From: Streptococcus pantholopis
GTDB taxonomy: Bacteria > Bacillota > Bacilli > Lactobacillales > Streptococcaceae
Assembly (NCBI RefSeq): GCF_001642085.1
Contig: NZ_CP014699.1
Coordinates: 930,001 to 994,000, forward strand
Direction of reading: 5' to 3'
DNA length: 64,000 nt
Below the pieces are notes generated by a model. The model was not told the origin of the DNA. It did no database searches and saw only the letters and a list, made by a program, of their open reading frames with translations. The position numbers were made by a program, and so were the translations under genes. Of the stretch, positions 53,718 through 63,635 are shown piece after piece. The stretch's first letter is position 1. The number at the start of each line of letters is the position of its first letter.

Positions 53718-54913
53718 TGGCAAAGTATTTGAAAGATATTACCATCGAAAAAATAGCGTATCCGGAACGGTATTTACAGCCGCGTCTCACAAAAAATGAT
53801 ATTGAATCTGCTATTGATTTAGCCATCAAACAGATTCGCCTGAATATAGACTACTTTGATATTAACTTTCCCACTCCAGCTACTACAGATAATCGCTATC
53901 TCGTTATGGATAATACTGAGTGGACAAATGCTTTTTGGACTGGCTGCCTTTGGCTGGCCTATGAGTACACTGGTACTGATAAATTCAAATTCTTAGCACA
54001 AGTAAATAATCGCTCTTTTTTAGAGCGTGTATCCAACAACATTGCACTTGATCACCATGACTTAGGCTTTCTTTATAGCCCATCCTGTATGGCTGAGTGG
54101 AAACTGCTGAAAACTCCTAAAGCTCGAAAAGCTGCTTTAAAAGCTGCTGATAAGCTGATTGAACGTTATCAAGAAAAAGGCGGTTTTATTCAAGCTTGGG
54201 GAGAACTTGGCAAAAAAGATGATTATCGTCTTATCATTGATTGTCTATTGAATATTCAATTACTTTTCTTTGCATCAGAAGAAACTGGTGATTATAGCTA
54301 TCGCGACATTGCCGTTAACCATTTTTATGCTTCAGCTAATAATGTTATTCGTGACGATGCTTCTGCCTATCATACTTTTTACTTTAATCCCGAAACAGGA
54401 GACCCTGTCAGAGGTGTGACAAGGCAAGGTTACAGTGATGATTCTGCTTGGGCAAGAGGACAAGCTTGGGGAATTTACGGTATCCCGCTGACCTATCGCT
54501 ACTTAAAAGAACCACAGCTGATACAGCTTTTTAAAGGCATGGTTCACTACTTTTTAAATCGACTGCCTGACGATAAAGTTTCTTATTGGGATTTGATTTT
54601 TGGAGACGGGAGCGGGCATGTACGTGATAGCTCAGCTACAGCTATTGCTATTTGTGGGATTCATGAAATGCTAAAGCATTTACCTGAAGCCGATGCCGAT
54701 AAAGAAACTTATCAATCAGCAATGCACAGTATGCTAAGATCTCTGATTGATAAGTATGCTAATAAAGACCTTCAGCCAGGAGCACCGCTCCTCCTTCACG
54801 GCGTTTACTCTTGGCATTCAGGCAAAGGTGTCGACGAGGGAAATATATGGGGAGATTATTATTACCTTGAGGCTTTGATGCGCTTTTATAAGGACTGGGA
54901 TCCTTATTGGTAA
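53717..54913 (+). CDS. ugl: Unsaturated glucuronyl hydrolase (GH88)
   Basis: Hydrates and opens the delta-4,5-unsaturated uronic acid at the non-reducing end of glycosaminoglycan disaccharides, releasing the amino sugar. It has 398 residues. Catalytic aspartates fall at D115 (DHHDLGFLYSPS) and D175 (IIDCLLNI), the same numbers I recall for the S. agalactiae enzyme. DDSAWARGQAWGIYG and the C-terminal GNIWGDYYYLEAL are also conserved. No signal peptide, so cytoplasmic. The ATG at 53717 follows AAGGAGG and overlaps the EIIA stop. Confidence 0.95.
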   Translation: MAKYLKDITIEKIAYPERYLQPRLTKNDIESAIDLAIKQIRLNIDYFDINFPTPATTDNRYLVMDNTEWTNAFWTGCLWLAYEYTGTDKFKFLAQVNNRSFLERVSNNIALDHHDLGFLYSPSCMAEWKLLKTPKARKAALKAADKLIERYQEKGGFIQAWGELGKKDDYRLIIDCLLNIQLLFFASEETGDYSYRDIAVNHFYASANNVIRDDASAYHTFYFNPETGDPVRGVTRQGYSDDSAWARGQAWGIYGIPLTYRYLKEPQLIQLFKGMVHYFLNRLPDDKVSYWDLIFGDGSGHVRDSSATAIAICGIHEMLKHLPEADADKETYQSAMHSMLRSLIDKYANKDLQPGAPLLLHGVYSWHSGKGVDEGNIWGDYYYLEALMRFYKDWDPYW

Positions 54914-54961
54914 CACGAGTAACGTCCGACCTATCTATCCATTAACTTAAAAGGAGATATT

Positions 54962-55456
54962 ATGACATATCCAAATATTATTATGACCAGGGTTGATGAG
55001 CGCCTTATTCACGGTCAGGGTCAGCTCTGGATCAAATTTTTAAATTGCAATACTGTGATTGTTGCTAATGACTCTGTCTCAGAAGATAAGATACAGCAAT
55101 CACTTATGAAAACGGTAATCCCTTCTGGTATCGCCATGCGCTTCTTTTCCATCCAAAAAGTGATCGATCTTATCCATAAGGCAAGTCCTGCCCAAAGTAT
55201 TTTCATTGTCATCAAAGATTTACAGGATGCAAAGCGGCTAATTGAAGGCGGTGTACCAATTAAAGAAATTAATATCGGAAATATTCATAAAACAGATGAA
55301 AAAACGGCGGTTACCCAATTTATATCGCTTGGGGAAAAAGATAAGGAAATTATCCGCACATTGAACCACAAATATCATGTGCTATTCAACACAAAAACAA
55401 CTCCAGGGACCAGCAACGCTGCTTCTGAAGTCAATATCTTAGATTATATTAATTAA
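54962..55456 (+). CDS. PTS EIIB component, mannose family
   Basis: This 164-residue phosphotransfer protein begins MTYPNIIMTRVDERLIHGQ, with the phosphorylated His17 in the RLIHGQ motif. It takes phosphate from EIIA and phosphorylates the sugar during transport. AAAGGAG SD. Members of this set usually serve glycosaminoglycan disaccharides or N-acetylgalactosamine; the ugl neighbour favours the former. Confidence 0.93.
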   Translation: MTYPNIIMTRVDERLIHGQGQLWIKFLNCNTVIVANDSVSEDKIQQSLMKTVIPSGIAMRFFSIQKVIDLIHKASPAQSIFIVIKDLQDAKRLIEGGVPIKEINIGNIHKTDEKTAVTQFISLGEKDKEIIRTLNHKYHVLFNTKTTPGTSNAASEVNILDYIN

Positions 55457-55470
55457 AGGAGACTTGATAT

Positions 55471-56253
55471 ATGGATATCAATATTTTACAGGCAGTTTTA
55501 ATCGGCCTTTGGACTGCCTTTTGTTTTAGTGGAATGTTATTAGGTATTTACACTAATCGCTGCATTATTCTCTCTTTTGGTGTCGGTATTATTTTAGGGG
55601 ATCTCCCAACAGCGCTTAGTATGGGAGCGATTTCTGAATTAGCTTATATGGGATTTGGTGTCGGCGCTGGAGGAACAGTTCCTCCTAATCCCATTGGGCC
55701 GGGGATCTTCGGTACTTTAATGGCTATAACCAGCGCCGGTAAAGTTTCTCCTGAAGCTGCTTTAGCTTTGTCAACCCCCATTGCGGTTGCTATTCAATTT
55801 CTTCAAACCTTTACTTACACTGCCTTTTCAGGTGCCCCTGAAACAGCTAAAAGACATTTACAAAAAGGAAAAATTAAAGGTTTTAAGCTTGCAGTTAATG
55901 GAACAGTCTGGGCTTTTGCTGTTATCGGATTAGGACTCGGTTTGCTGGGTGCTTTGTCAATGGATACTTTATTGCATCTTGTGGACTATATTCCATCGGT
56001 TTTACTAAACGGTTTAACAGTTGCTGGTAAAATGCTGCCTGCTATTGGTTTTGCGATGATTTTATCTATAATGGCAAAGAAAGAACTTATTCCTTTTGTA
56101 CTGATTGGTTATGTATGCGCAGCCTACCTTCAAATTCCGACAATCGGTATTGCTATTATCGGAATTATTTTTGCCTTAAACGAATTTTACAACAAACCGA
56201 AACATGCTGAAGAAACAAACGTACAAGGAGACCAACAAGATGACTGGATCTAA
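55471..56253 (+). CDS. PTS EIIC component, mannose/sorbose family
   Basis: This 260-residue integral membrane protein begins MDINILQAVLIGLWTAFCFS. The EIIC loop ELAYMGFGVGAGGTVPPNP is conserved, and about seven helices are seen. It forms the membrane channel with EIID. It overlaps the EIID start by 14 bases. Confidence 0.93.
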   Translation: MDINILQAVLIGLWTAFCFSGMLLGIYTNRCIILSFGVGIILGDLPTALSMGAISELAYMGFGVGAGGTVPPNPIGPGIFGTLMAITSAGKVSPEAALALSTPIAVAIQFLQTFTYTAFSGAPETAKRHLQKGKIKGFKLAVNGTVWAFAVIGLGLGLLGALSMDTLLHLVDYIPSVLLNGLTVAGKMLPAIGFAMILSIMAKKELIPFVLIGYVCAAYLQIPTIGIAIIGIIFALNEFYNKPKHAEETNVQGDQQDDWI

Positions 56254-57061
56254 TAAATTAACAAAAACTGACTATCTAAAGACCTCCCTCAGAGCTTTCT
56301 TTTTACAAAATGGCTTTAATTACAGCAATTATCAAGGAACAGGTTATGCAAATGTTATCTACCCTGCCTTAAAAAAACACTTTGGCAGCGATAAAGAACA
56401 GCTCTATAAATCTTTAGAAAATAATTGTGAGTTTTACAATACAAATCCACATTTTCTGCCCTTTATTACCAGCTTGCATCTGGTTATGCTAGAGAATAAC
56501 CGTTCAGAGGAAGAGACAAGAAATATAAAAATGGCTTTAATGGGGCCTTTGGCAGGTATCGGAGATTCTCTTTCACAATTTTGTTTAGCACCGCTTTTTT
56601 CAACCATTGCTGCTTCATTAGCTAGCGATGGATTAGTTTTAGGTCCAATCTTCTTCTTTTTGGCTATGAATATTATCCTTACAGCTATTAAAATAGCTTC
56701 AGGTCTTTACGGTTATAAAGTTGGTACAAATTTTATCGATAAACTGAGTGAGCAGATGGCAGTTATCTCAAGAATGGCCAATATTGTCGGTGTAACCGTT
56801 ATCGCCGGTCTGGCAGCAACCTCTGTAGAAATGTCTGTCCCAATCACATTTGCAGCTGGTGAAGTTGATACAGCGGACACTGCTCAAAAATTTGTAACAA
56901 TTCAAGGAATGCTTGATAAAATTGCTCCGGCACTTCTGCCTGCACTCTTTACATTATTGATGTACTATTTGATTAAAAATAAAAAGTGGACGACCTATAA
57001 GCTTGTTATCCTGACTGTCGTTATTGGTGTCCTTAGCAGCTGGCTGGGAATTTTAGCTTAA
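56240..57061 (+). CDS. PTS EIID component, mannose family
   Basis: This 273-residue protein carries the family segment RAFFLQNGFNYSNYQGTGY and NIKMALMGPLAGIGDSL, and ends in membrane helices. The frame extends upstream within EIIC to 56204, but the ATG at 56240 has AAGGAGA upstream. YajC and lyase genes, which often follow in related streptococcal clusters, do not follow here. A terminator comes instead. Confidence 0.92.
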   Translation: MTGSNKLTKTDYLKTSLRAFFLQNGFNYSNYQGTGYANVIYPALKKHFGSDKEQLYKSLENNCEFYNTNPHFLPFITSLHLVMLENNRSEEETRNIKMALMGPLAGIGDSLSQFCLAPLFSTIAASLASDGLVLGPIFFFLAMNIILTAIKIASGLYGYKVGTNFIDKLSEQMAVISRMANIVGVTVIAGLAATSVEMSVPITFAAGEVDTADTAQKFVTIQGMLDKIAPALLPALFTLLMYYLIKNKKWTTYKLVILTVVIGVLSSWLGILA

Positions 57062-57090
57062 AACATATTTAGAGAGCTTGTTAAAAATTT

Positions 57091-57125
57091 AGAGATTCTA
57101 TAAATGATTGATAGAGTCTCTTTTT
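57091..57125 (+). terminator. Intrinsic terminator after EIID
   Basis: AGAGATTCTAT, loop, ATAGAGTCTC, then TTTTT. Confidence 0.85.
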
Positions 57126-57216
57126 AGTGATTATGAAAGACTTAAAACCATCACCATTACTAAGTAAAAAATTTGCCAACAAGTTCAAACTTTAAAAGAA
57201 TATTCTGTTTCTGTGC

Positions 57217-57222
57217 TATAAT
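57217..57222 (+). promoter_or_regulatory. Extended -10 promoter of regR
   Basis: TATAAT preceded by TGC, about 38 bases before the regR ATG. No good -35 is seen. Confidence 0.6.
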
Positions 57223-57259
57223 AATTATGAGAATTACTATTTCAAAGGAGTGTTACGCC

Positions 57260-58255
57260 ATGCAGCGTAAAGTAACCATCAAAGATATTGCTGAATTAGC
57301 TCAAACATCAAAAACAACCGTTTCTTTTTATTTGAACAAAAGATTTGATAAGATGTCCGAAGAGACTCAAAAAAGAATCAGAGAAGCGATTGAATTAACG
57401 CATTATAAACCGAGCATTGCTGCTCGAAGTCTCAATGCTAAAACGACTAAGTTAATTGGTGTTGTGATTGGTGATATTACCAATAGCTTTTCTAATCAGA
57501 TTGTTAAAGGAATTGACAGTAAAGCTCAAGAGTTCGGCTATCAAATTATCATTGGAAACAGCAATTACGATCCTTCACGTGAAGATGAATTGATTGAAAA
57601 AATGCTTAATATAGGGATTGATGGCTTTATTATGCAGCCCACTTCTAATTTTCGAAAATATTCTCATATTGTTGATGTCAAAAAAAAACATGTCGTCTTC
57701 TTTGACAGCCGACTCTATGAACACAGAACCAGCTGGGTGAAAACTAATAATTATGAAGCGGTCTATGATACAATCCAGCAATGTATCAATAAAGGATACG
57801 AAAATTTTGTCATGATTACAGGCAATCCTAAGTTGCTTAGCACCCGAATTGAGCGTGCCTCTGGTTTTATTGATGTTTTGGAAGCTAATCATTTAAACTA
57901 TCAGCAAATGATTATTGACGAAAAACAGACAAGTTCTTCTGATATTTCTCGATTTCTTCAGGAAAATTTAAAAGAGAAAAGTATGGTTTTTGTCCCTAAC
58001 TGCTGGGCACTTCCAAAAGTATTTACAGCTATGAAGTCTTTAAACATCGAAATCCCTCAAACTGGTTTAGTTGGTTTTGATAATATGGAATGGACACAGT
58101 TTTCCTCCCCTACTATTTCAACTATCATTCAGCCAGCCTACAAAGAGGGGGAACAGGCAACCAAAATTTTGATTGATGAAATTGAAGGGATTAACAAAGA
58201 AGCAAAACAGCAAACTTTCGACTGCCGAGTTAATTGGCAAGAATCGACTTATTAG
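57260..58255 (+). CDS. regR: LacI-family repressor, RegR-like
   Basis: This 331-residue repressor has an N-terminal helix-turn-helix and hinge (VTIKDIAELAQTSKTTVSFYL, ARSLNAKTT) and a periplasmic-binding-like effector domain (VVIGDITNSFSNQIV). In streptococci the equivalent gene next to the ugl/PTS/dhu cluster, RegR, represses it until unsaturated disaccharide products appear. The operators at 53041-53074 and 53244-53263 are its likely targets. The ATG at 57260 follows AAAGGAG; the longer frame upstream has no SD. Confidence 0.9.
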   Translation: MQRKVTIKDIAELAQTSKTTVSFYLNKRFDKMSEETQKRIREAIELTHYKPSIAARSLNAKTTKLIGVVIGDITNSFSNQIVKGIDSKAQEFGYQIIIGNSNYDPSREDELIEKMLNIGIDGFIMQPTSNFRKYSHIVDVKKKHVVFFDSRLYEHRTSWVKTNNYEAVYDTIQQCINKGYENFVMITGNPKLLSTRIERASGFIDVLEANHLNYQQMIIDEKQTSSSDISRFLQENLKEKSMVFVPNCWALPKVFTAMKSLNIEIPQTGLVGFDNMEWTQFSSPTISTIIQPAYKEGEQATKILIDEIEGINKEAKQQTFDCRVNWQESTY

Positions 58256-58311
58256 AATGCTGTATTATCCGGATTTTGGCAGCATTGACATTAGATATGA
58301 GATTTTATAAT

Positions 58312-58359
58312 AAAAAAACACTTTTTACATAATTAAGGTTATGTAAAAAGTGTTTTTTT
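58312..58359. terminator. Bidirectional intrinsic terminator
   Basis: AAAAAAACACTTTTTACATAA, loop, then TTATGTAAAAAGTGTTTTTTT. Between the convergent regR and satE. Confidence 0.93.
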
Positions 58360-58371
58360 GCCTGCTCATTT

Positions 58372-59106
58372 TTACAGATAATACAATAAAGCGTAAGAAG
58401 CTAAAACGCTGATGATGCTGAATAAGGAGCCGATTAAGTAGTATTCAGCAAATGCCTGACTTTTTGAAATCTTATCATAGCGTGCGATGGACTTGGCAGT
58501 AAAGACTAGGCCGATTGAAGCGTACTGCCCGCTGATAAGGAAAAAGGCCATGGTTATTCTTTCAAGCAATCCGATAAGCGCTCCTGCTCCTGCCACTGTT
58601 TGCTGCTCATCATGATCTCCCGTCTGGTATTTGCTGAAAAAGAGCTTAAAGACAATATTAACTGGTTTTGTTATCAGGACAAAAAAGAAAAGCAGGCGCA
58701 GCCCTCCATTGATATCAAAAAGCCAGGATGGGGTTTGCAAAGGGATTAAGCTGTAGGCAGCTCCTATGAAAGAATAGTGCAACAGCTGGTCAATGACAAA
58801 GGCGCTCTTATGCCAATTTTTATCGGCGATTTTGGCATTAAGGTAAGATTTGCCGCTGTCAATAATACAGTGGCTTATAAAAACAAGAAATAAAAATAAG
58901 CAAGCTGAAGGAATAAGGCAAAAAGCTAGAATTAAAGGGGCAGCTACAATGAGAAGATGCCGAATAAGAAAGGTTTTATCACTTGCTTTTTTGTCAGCCA
59001 TTTCCTGACTTTGCCATTGAAAATCGGCCAAAAAATGTGCGATTAAAACCAAAGTTAAGAGAGGGTTATCGTATAAATAAGCTGAAAAAGATACATTTTC
59101 AAGCAT
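58372..59106 (-). CDS. satE: SatE-like DUF3307 membrane protein
   Basis: This 244-residue protein has six to seven membrane helices. The N-terminal LIAHFLADFQWQSQEMA is the DUF3307 signature, and HCIIDSGKSYLNAKI follows. It is the last gene of the ylxM–ffh–satC–satD–satE arrangement described in S. mutans, where the sat genes were linked to acid tolerance and secretion. Biochemical function unknown. Overlaps satD by eight bases. Confidence 0.85.
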   Translation of the reverse strand: MLENVSFSAYLYDNPLLTLVLIAHFLADFQWQSQEMADKKASDKTFLIRHLLIVAAPLILAFCLIPSACLFLFLVFISHCIIDSGKSYLNAKIADKNWHKSAFVIDQLLHYSFIGAAYSLIPLQTPSWLFDINGGLRLLFFFVLITKPVNIVFKLFFSKYQTGDHDEQQTVAGAGALIGLLERITMAFFLISGQYASIGLVFTAKSIARYDKISKSQAFAEYYLIGSLFSIISVLASYALLYYL

Positions 59107-59776
59107 GGTTATCCTCCTTGTTTTGAACAGTGTTTAGTATCACTGCTGCAGCTGCATTACGGCTGCGCAGATAGTGCTTTAAGCCGCTGGCTTTAAGCCG
59201 TTTGGTGAAACCGCTAGGTTTGATTCCTAATGTTTCTGCTATTTTTTGATGTTCAAACTGTTCCTGATAAATACCCTTAGCCAGCAAGGTTCTCAAAATA
59301 GCAGCTTGATTGGCGGTCCATTTGGATTTGATAAAATCTCCGGATGACAGTAAACTGTTGACTGTACTTTGGACCAGCGGGCTGTCACAGTGCAGCGCGA
59401 TATGGCTGGTTCCATAATCATTTTTATCGTGAATACTATCAATAGCTGCTCTGGCCAGCCAAAAAGCTGGGCCGTCTGATCCAATACTTTGCTCTTTATT
59501 GATGGGTGTTGACATTCTGCCGATTCCCAGTCCGAAACGGACTTCAACAGGATCTAATGCTGCCGTAATTTCATCTATCAGCTGAAAAATACTATGGCAG
59601 GGCGTCAGCAAAGCCTGAAACTCATCGCCGGTTGTTACTGTAAACGGCGAGACAATAACAGAATGGTATTTTCGGTTAATTTTTTTCATAAGATTCAGTA
59701 GCTGTTCTTGAACCTCTTCACGTTTTTCCAGTTTTTTGGAATCAATTAAATCACCGATAACTGCTGTATAAATCAT
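59099..59776 (-). CDS. satD: SatD family protein
   Basis: This 225-residue cytoplasmic protein begins MIYTAVIGDLIDSKKL, with VTTGDEFQALL and VRFGLGIGRMST. A helix-turn-helix-like tail (IAETLGIKPSGFTKRLKASG) fits the SatD family (PF16264). The N-terminal half resembles nucleotide-cyclase-like folds, but no activity is assigned. AGGAGTGAG SD on the minus strand. Coupled to satE. Confidence 0.88.
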   Translation of the reverse strand: MIYTAVIGDLIDSKKLEKREEVQEQLLNLMKKINRKYHSVIVSPFTVTTGDEFQALLTPCHSIFQLIDEITAALDPVEVRFGLGIGRMSTPINKEQSIGSDGPAFWLARAAIDSIHDKNDYGTSHIALHCDSPLVQSTVNSLLSSGDFIKSKWTANQAAILRTLLAKGIYQEQFEHQKIAETLGIKPSGFTKRLKASGLKHYLRSRNAAAAVILNTVQNKEDNHA

Positions 59777-59824
59777 AACTCACTCCTTTTGTCTATTATA
59801 ACAGACAAAAATAAAAATGTCTAT

Positions 59825-61618
59825 TTAAACAGACATTTTTGAAAAAACATTCTCTTTTAGCCCGGAAATGAAGGCCTGCTGCTTCTGCCAGCCAGTCAAT
59901 CGAAGATTAATGCCTTGGCTATTGATAATAACATAGGTCAGAATGGCTATCAAAGATAAAACAGAGGAAAGGAATGCAGTTTTGGCCAAAGGTGTATAGG
60001 CATAGGTCACTGTTATGCTGTGTTCTCCAGGCGGAATAGCGACCATAGCTGAGCCGCTTATTTCGTTTAAGGATGTTGGAATGACGTCACCATCAAGTTT
60101 GGCTATCTGTCCTTTGTAATGATATAGCGGTAAATCAATAAACTGTGCTTCTGCTGTAGGATTATCTATTGTGAAACTGCAGTAGCGGCTTGTAAATTTG
60201 GATCGGCTTTCCAGCTGAATTGTTGAATTGCTGATAAAGATGCGATGATGAACTTTGCTGTCCATATCGTAGATTTCTCTTTCGGTATTTTCGGAATGAT
60301 TAGCATAATCCATCATCATAACCGAATTGGTCAGTTTTTTCAAACTATTGCGCTTAGAAAGCTCTCCAACCGGATTAGCAGGATAGCGGTTGGCTCCTTC
60401 AAAAACTTTGAGGCTGGCACTGTTATGGATCAAGATAAGCCCAAGCAGTAAAATAAGGTAAGCGCGATGATTTTTAAAATGGCTTTTTCCCAGCAGTTTG
60501 GCGGCTAAAAATAATACGAACAGTGTGATGTAAGCATTTAAACGCCACATAAACTGGATTGTTTCACCGAGGGCTGGGAAGCGCACTAAAGGTGTTTCTA
60601 AAATGATTAAGGAGACAGCAAGACCGAGCAGATAGACATCTTCCCTTTGAAGTTTTCTAATGAAAACACCAATCAGGAGTAAACCTAGTAAAACAGATAG
60701 ACCAAAGGTATGCTGGTAGAGATTGTTAGAAAAAGCAAAAGAAATGATTTCCTTTAATGTTTTAACATCAAAATGTCCCACCAGCTGATTGGGTACATTT
60801 AAAGAGTGATAATTCAGCTGTTCCAGCATCGAGAAAAATTGGAAACTCCCTAAAGCTAAAGAAGCCAGTCCTGCTATTCCCAGATAGATCGTCCGAATGA
60901 TAGGTTTATCCGTAAACCAGATGATTGTTATGTAAATAAGGGCGATTAGAACCGAGGTCATAACAAAGGATAAAATATGGCTGTAAATAAGTAAGGCCAT
61001 GCCAAAGCTTAAATAATACCATTTTTCATAATTCCCCTTAAGAATGAGGTAAAGACCGCAAAAAACAAGAGGCAAAAATGTCATAGCAATGAGTTCTCCG
61101 ACCGCAAACCGGATGAGGAGGTTAACTAAGCGGTAGGAAGCAAAGGTATAGAACAAGGCAAAAAGGTGAGACGACTGGCGTGAGGCAAGAATTCTAAAGG
61201 AAGAAAAATAGGCGATAAGATAGGTTAAACTGGTTAAAATATAAAAATAAATAATCCAAGCAGTATAAAAATCATGAAAGACAGCATACAGCAGATAATA
61301 AGGATAATAAGTCAGATAAGGGTAAAAGAAGTTGATTCCCAGACCTACCTTATAAAAAGACTGAAAACTGACCGGGCTCTGCCAAATCGTTGCAAGCCCG
61401 CGGGCTCTGTCAATGTGGAAATGCAGATCATCGCCGTATAGCCCACCGTTGCTTCCATGGATTAGCGGGTATAAATAAACAAAGGCTACTAAAAGGGAAA
61501 CAATAATGACTTGTGCATAATGAGGCAGAGCAGTAAAACGTTTTTTGATGATATGGCAAAAGTTTTTAACCGCCAGTATAGTCGTCTTTAAGGTGGTAAG
61601 GGATGAAAAGGTGTTCAT
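59825..61618 (-). CDS. satC: SatC-like multi-spanning membrane protein (GT-C/PTPS-related type)
   Basis: A membrane protein of about 597 residues with roughly 11 helices. After the first helix there is a loop GLYGDDLHFHIDRARGL, the G-D-x-x-F-H-x-x-R pattern of GT-C-like glycosyltransferase and PTPS-related membrane proteins. A C-terminal extracytoplasmic beta-rich segment precedes the last helix (VAIPPGEHSITVTY). A glycosyltransferase role in envelope polymers is possible but not shown. The start is uncertain: ATG at 61618 or GTG at 61633, both with weak SD. Confidence 0.78.
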   Translation of the reverse strand: MNTFSSLTTLKTTILAVKNFCHIIKKRFTALPHYAQVIIVSLLVAFVYLYPLIHGSNGGLYGDDLHFHIDRARGLATIWQSPVSFQSFYKVGLGINFFYPYLTYYPYYLLYAVFHDFYTAWIIYFYILTSLTYLIAYFSSFRILASRQSSHLFALFYTFASYRLVNLLIRFAVGELIAMTFLPLVFCGLYLILKGNYEKWYYLSFGMALLIYSHILSFVMTSVLIALIYITIIWFTDKPIIRTIYLGIAGLASLALGSFQFFSMLEQLNYHSLNVPNQLVGHFDVKTLKEIISFAFSNNLYQHTFGLSVLLGLLLIGVFIRKLQREDVYLLGLAVSLIILETPLVRFPALGETIQFMWRLNAYITLFVLFLAAKLLGKSHFKNHRAYLILLLGLILIHNSASLKVFEGANRYPANPVGELSKRNSLKKLTNSVMMMDYANHSENTEREIYDMDSKVHHRIFISNSTIQLESRSKFTSRYCSFTIDNPTAEAQFIDLPLYHYKGQIAKLDGDVIPTSLNEISGSAMVAIPPGEHSITVTYAYTPLAKTAFLSSVLSLIAILTYVIINSQGINLRLTGWQKQQAFISGLKENVFSKMSV

Positions 61619-61682
61619 TTCAGAGCAGCTCACTTCTACTTAGATTTAAGAGTATATTTATTTTGACAGAACTTAGCAGCTA

Positions 61683-63254
61683 TTATTTTTTGCGGCGTTT
61701 TTTCTTAGCCTTTTTAATTTTATTAGCTTGGCGTTTCATAGCCTGTTTCATGGCGAAAGAACCGACTTTCCCCTTAAGGCCACCTCCCATCATTTGGCTG
61801 AAATCCATATTCCCGCCTAAAGCAGACAGGTCAGGCATATCGGAGGAACTTCCCTGTCCCATCATTCCCTGGAGGGCGGACATATCCATACCATTGGCTT
61901 GATTTGGCATATTATTAGGATTTATTCCCATATTCTTCATCATTTTATCCATGTCACCGGACATGACTCCCTGCATCATTTGTTTAGCCTGATTAAAATC
62001 TTTGATAAATTTATTGACCTCAACAAAACTGTTACCGGATCCGGCAGCAATCCGGCGGCGGCGGCTGGGATTTAAAAGTTCCGGATTTTCTCTTTCTTGT
62101 GGGGTCATTGATGATACGATTGCACGTTTCCTAGCAATCTGCTGCTCATCGACTTTGACATTGGCTAAAGCTGGGTTGCTGGCTACGCCTGGCAGCATTT
62201 TGAGCAGATCTTCCATGGGTCCCATATTCTGAACTTGGTCCAGCTGATCGATGAAATCATTGAAATCAAAGGTGTTTTCGCGCATTTTTTCAGCCAGTTC
62301 TAATGATTTCTGTTCATCGTATTCCTGACTGGCTTTCTCAATGAGGGTAAGGAGGTCTCCCATCCCTAAAATTCTGCTGGCCATACGGTCTGGATGGAAG
62401 GTTTCAATATCCGTAATTTTTTCACCGGTACCGGTAAATTTAATCGGCTGGCCGGTAATTTCACGCACAGAGAGTGCAGCCCCTCCTCGAGTATCTCCGT
62501 CAATTTTAGTCAGAATAACACCGGTGATATCCAGCTGCTTATTGAATTCATCAGCGACATTGGCTGCTTCCTGACCGATCATGCTGTCTACAACGAGCAA
62601 AATCTCATTAGGATGGGCTAATGCTTTGACATCGCGGAGTTCTTCCATCAGCTTTTCATCGATTTGAAGCCGGCCGGCTGTATCAATTAAAACATAATCA
62701 TTGTGATTTTCTCTAGCTTGAGCCAGACCTTGGCTGACAATCTCTACCGCTGACTGTTTTGTCCCCATATCAAAAACAGGGACATCTATCTGAGCACCGA
62801 TTGTTTTTAGCTGATCAATGGCTGCAGGTCGGTAAATATCAGCAGCAATCAATAGGGGGCGGGCATTTTCTTCTTTAACGAGCTTGTTGGCTAATTTCCC
62901 AGCAAAGGTTGTTTTACCGGCACCCTGAAGCCCTGCCATCATGATAACAGTCGGAATTTTAGGGGCTTTTTGAATAGCCGATGTTTCAGAACCGAGAATT
63001 GCAGTCAGTTCTTCGTTAACAATTTTGACAATTTGCTGCGTCGGATCAAGGGTATCAATGATTTCATGACCTACTGCCCGTTCGCGCACACGCTTAATAA
63101 ATGTTTTAACTACAGGAAGAGCAACATCGGCTTCAAGCAGAGCCAGACGGATTTCTTTGGTAACCTCCTGTACTTCTTTTTCTGATAATTTTTTCTTTCC
63201 GCGAATATTTTTAAAAACATTCTGCAGACGTTCTGTCAAACTTTCAAAAGCCAT
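61683..63254 (-). CDS. ffh: Signal recognition particle protein Ffh
   Basis: GTPase that binds signal sequences and 4.5S RNA and targets ribosomes to FtsY. It has 523 residues. N domain to ~90; G1 GLQGAGKTTFAGKLA, G3 DTAGRL and G4 TKIDGDTRGG are present. The methionine-rich M domain has the SRP RNA-binding RRRRIAAGSG-type segment, followed by a longer Met/Gly-rich tail. AAGGAGAAG precedes the ATG. It follows ylxM as usual. Confidence 0.97.
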   Translation of the reverse strand: MAFESLTERLQNVFKNIRGKKKLSEKEVQEVTKEIRLALLEADVALPVVKTFIKRVRERAVGHEIIDTLDPTQQIVKIVNEELTAILGSETSAIQKAPKIPTVIMMAGLQGAGKTTFAGKLANKLVKEENARPLLIAADIYRPAAIDQLKTIGAQIDVPVFDMGTKQSAVEIVSQGLAQARENHNDYVLIDTAGRLQIDEKLMEELRDVKALAHPNEILLVVDSMIGQEAANVADEFNKQLDITGVILTKIDGDTRGGAALSVREITGQPIKFTGTGEKITDIETFHPDRMASRILGMGDLLTLIEKASQEYDEQKSLELAEKMRENTFDFNDFIDQLDQVQNMGPMEDLLKMLPGVASNPALANVKVDEQQIARKRAIVSSMTPQERENPELLNPSRRRRIAAGSGNSFVEVNKFIKDFNQAKQMMQGVMSGDMDKMMKNMGINPNNMPNQANGMDMSALQGMMGQGSSSDMPDLSALGGNMDFSQMMGGGLKGKVGSFAMKQAMKRQANKIKKAKKKRRKK

Positions 63255-63302
63255 TTTTTTCTTCTCCTTGTCTCACTGACGGTTTTGTTCTTAGATCGTA
63301 TC

Positions 63303-63635
63303 TTATGATTGGTTGTCAATACTTGATAGAATGGAAATTTTTTCTTGAAGAAAGGCATCATCAGGATACCTTTCCTGTATTTCGGTAAAAATTTCGTCAC
63401 GTACAATATAATCAGAGTACATATGCAGCTTCATCTCATAATCCTCCAGAATTTTTTCTGTACGCTTGATATTATCATAAACTGCCTGTCGGCTGACCTT
63501 AAATTCTTCTGCAATTTCAGCTAAACTGTAGTCATCAGCATAGTAAAGTTCGATATAGTGCATTTGTTTATCGGTCAGCAGGGCCGCATAAAATTCAAAA
63601 AGAGCGTTCATACGATTCGTTTTTTCAATTTCCAT
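63303..63635 (-). CDS. ylxM: YlxM/p13-like DNA-binding protein
   Basis: This 110-residue protein with a sigma-70 region 4-like helix-turn-helix reads [21 protein letters not shown], then [19 protein letters not shown]. YlxM is encoded before ffh in Firmicutes and is reported to stimulate SRP GTPase activity. First gene of the ylxM–ffh–sat run. Confidence 0.94.
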   Translation of the reverse strand: MEIEKTNRMNALFEFYAALLTDKQMHYIELYYADDYSLAEIAEEFKVSRQAVYDNIKRTEKILEDYEMKLHMYSDYIVRDEIFTEIQERYPDDAFLQEKISILSSIDNQS

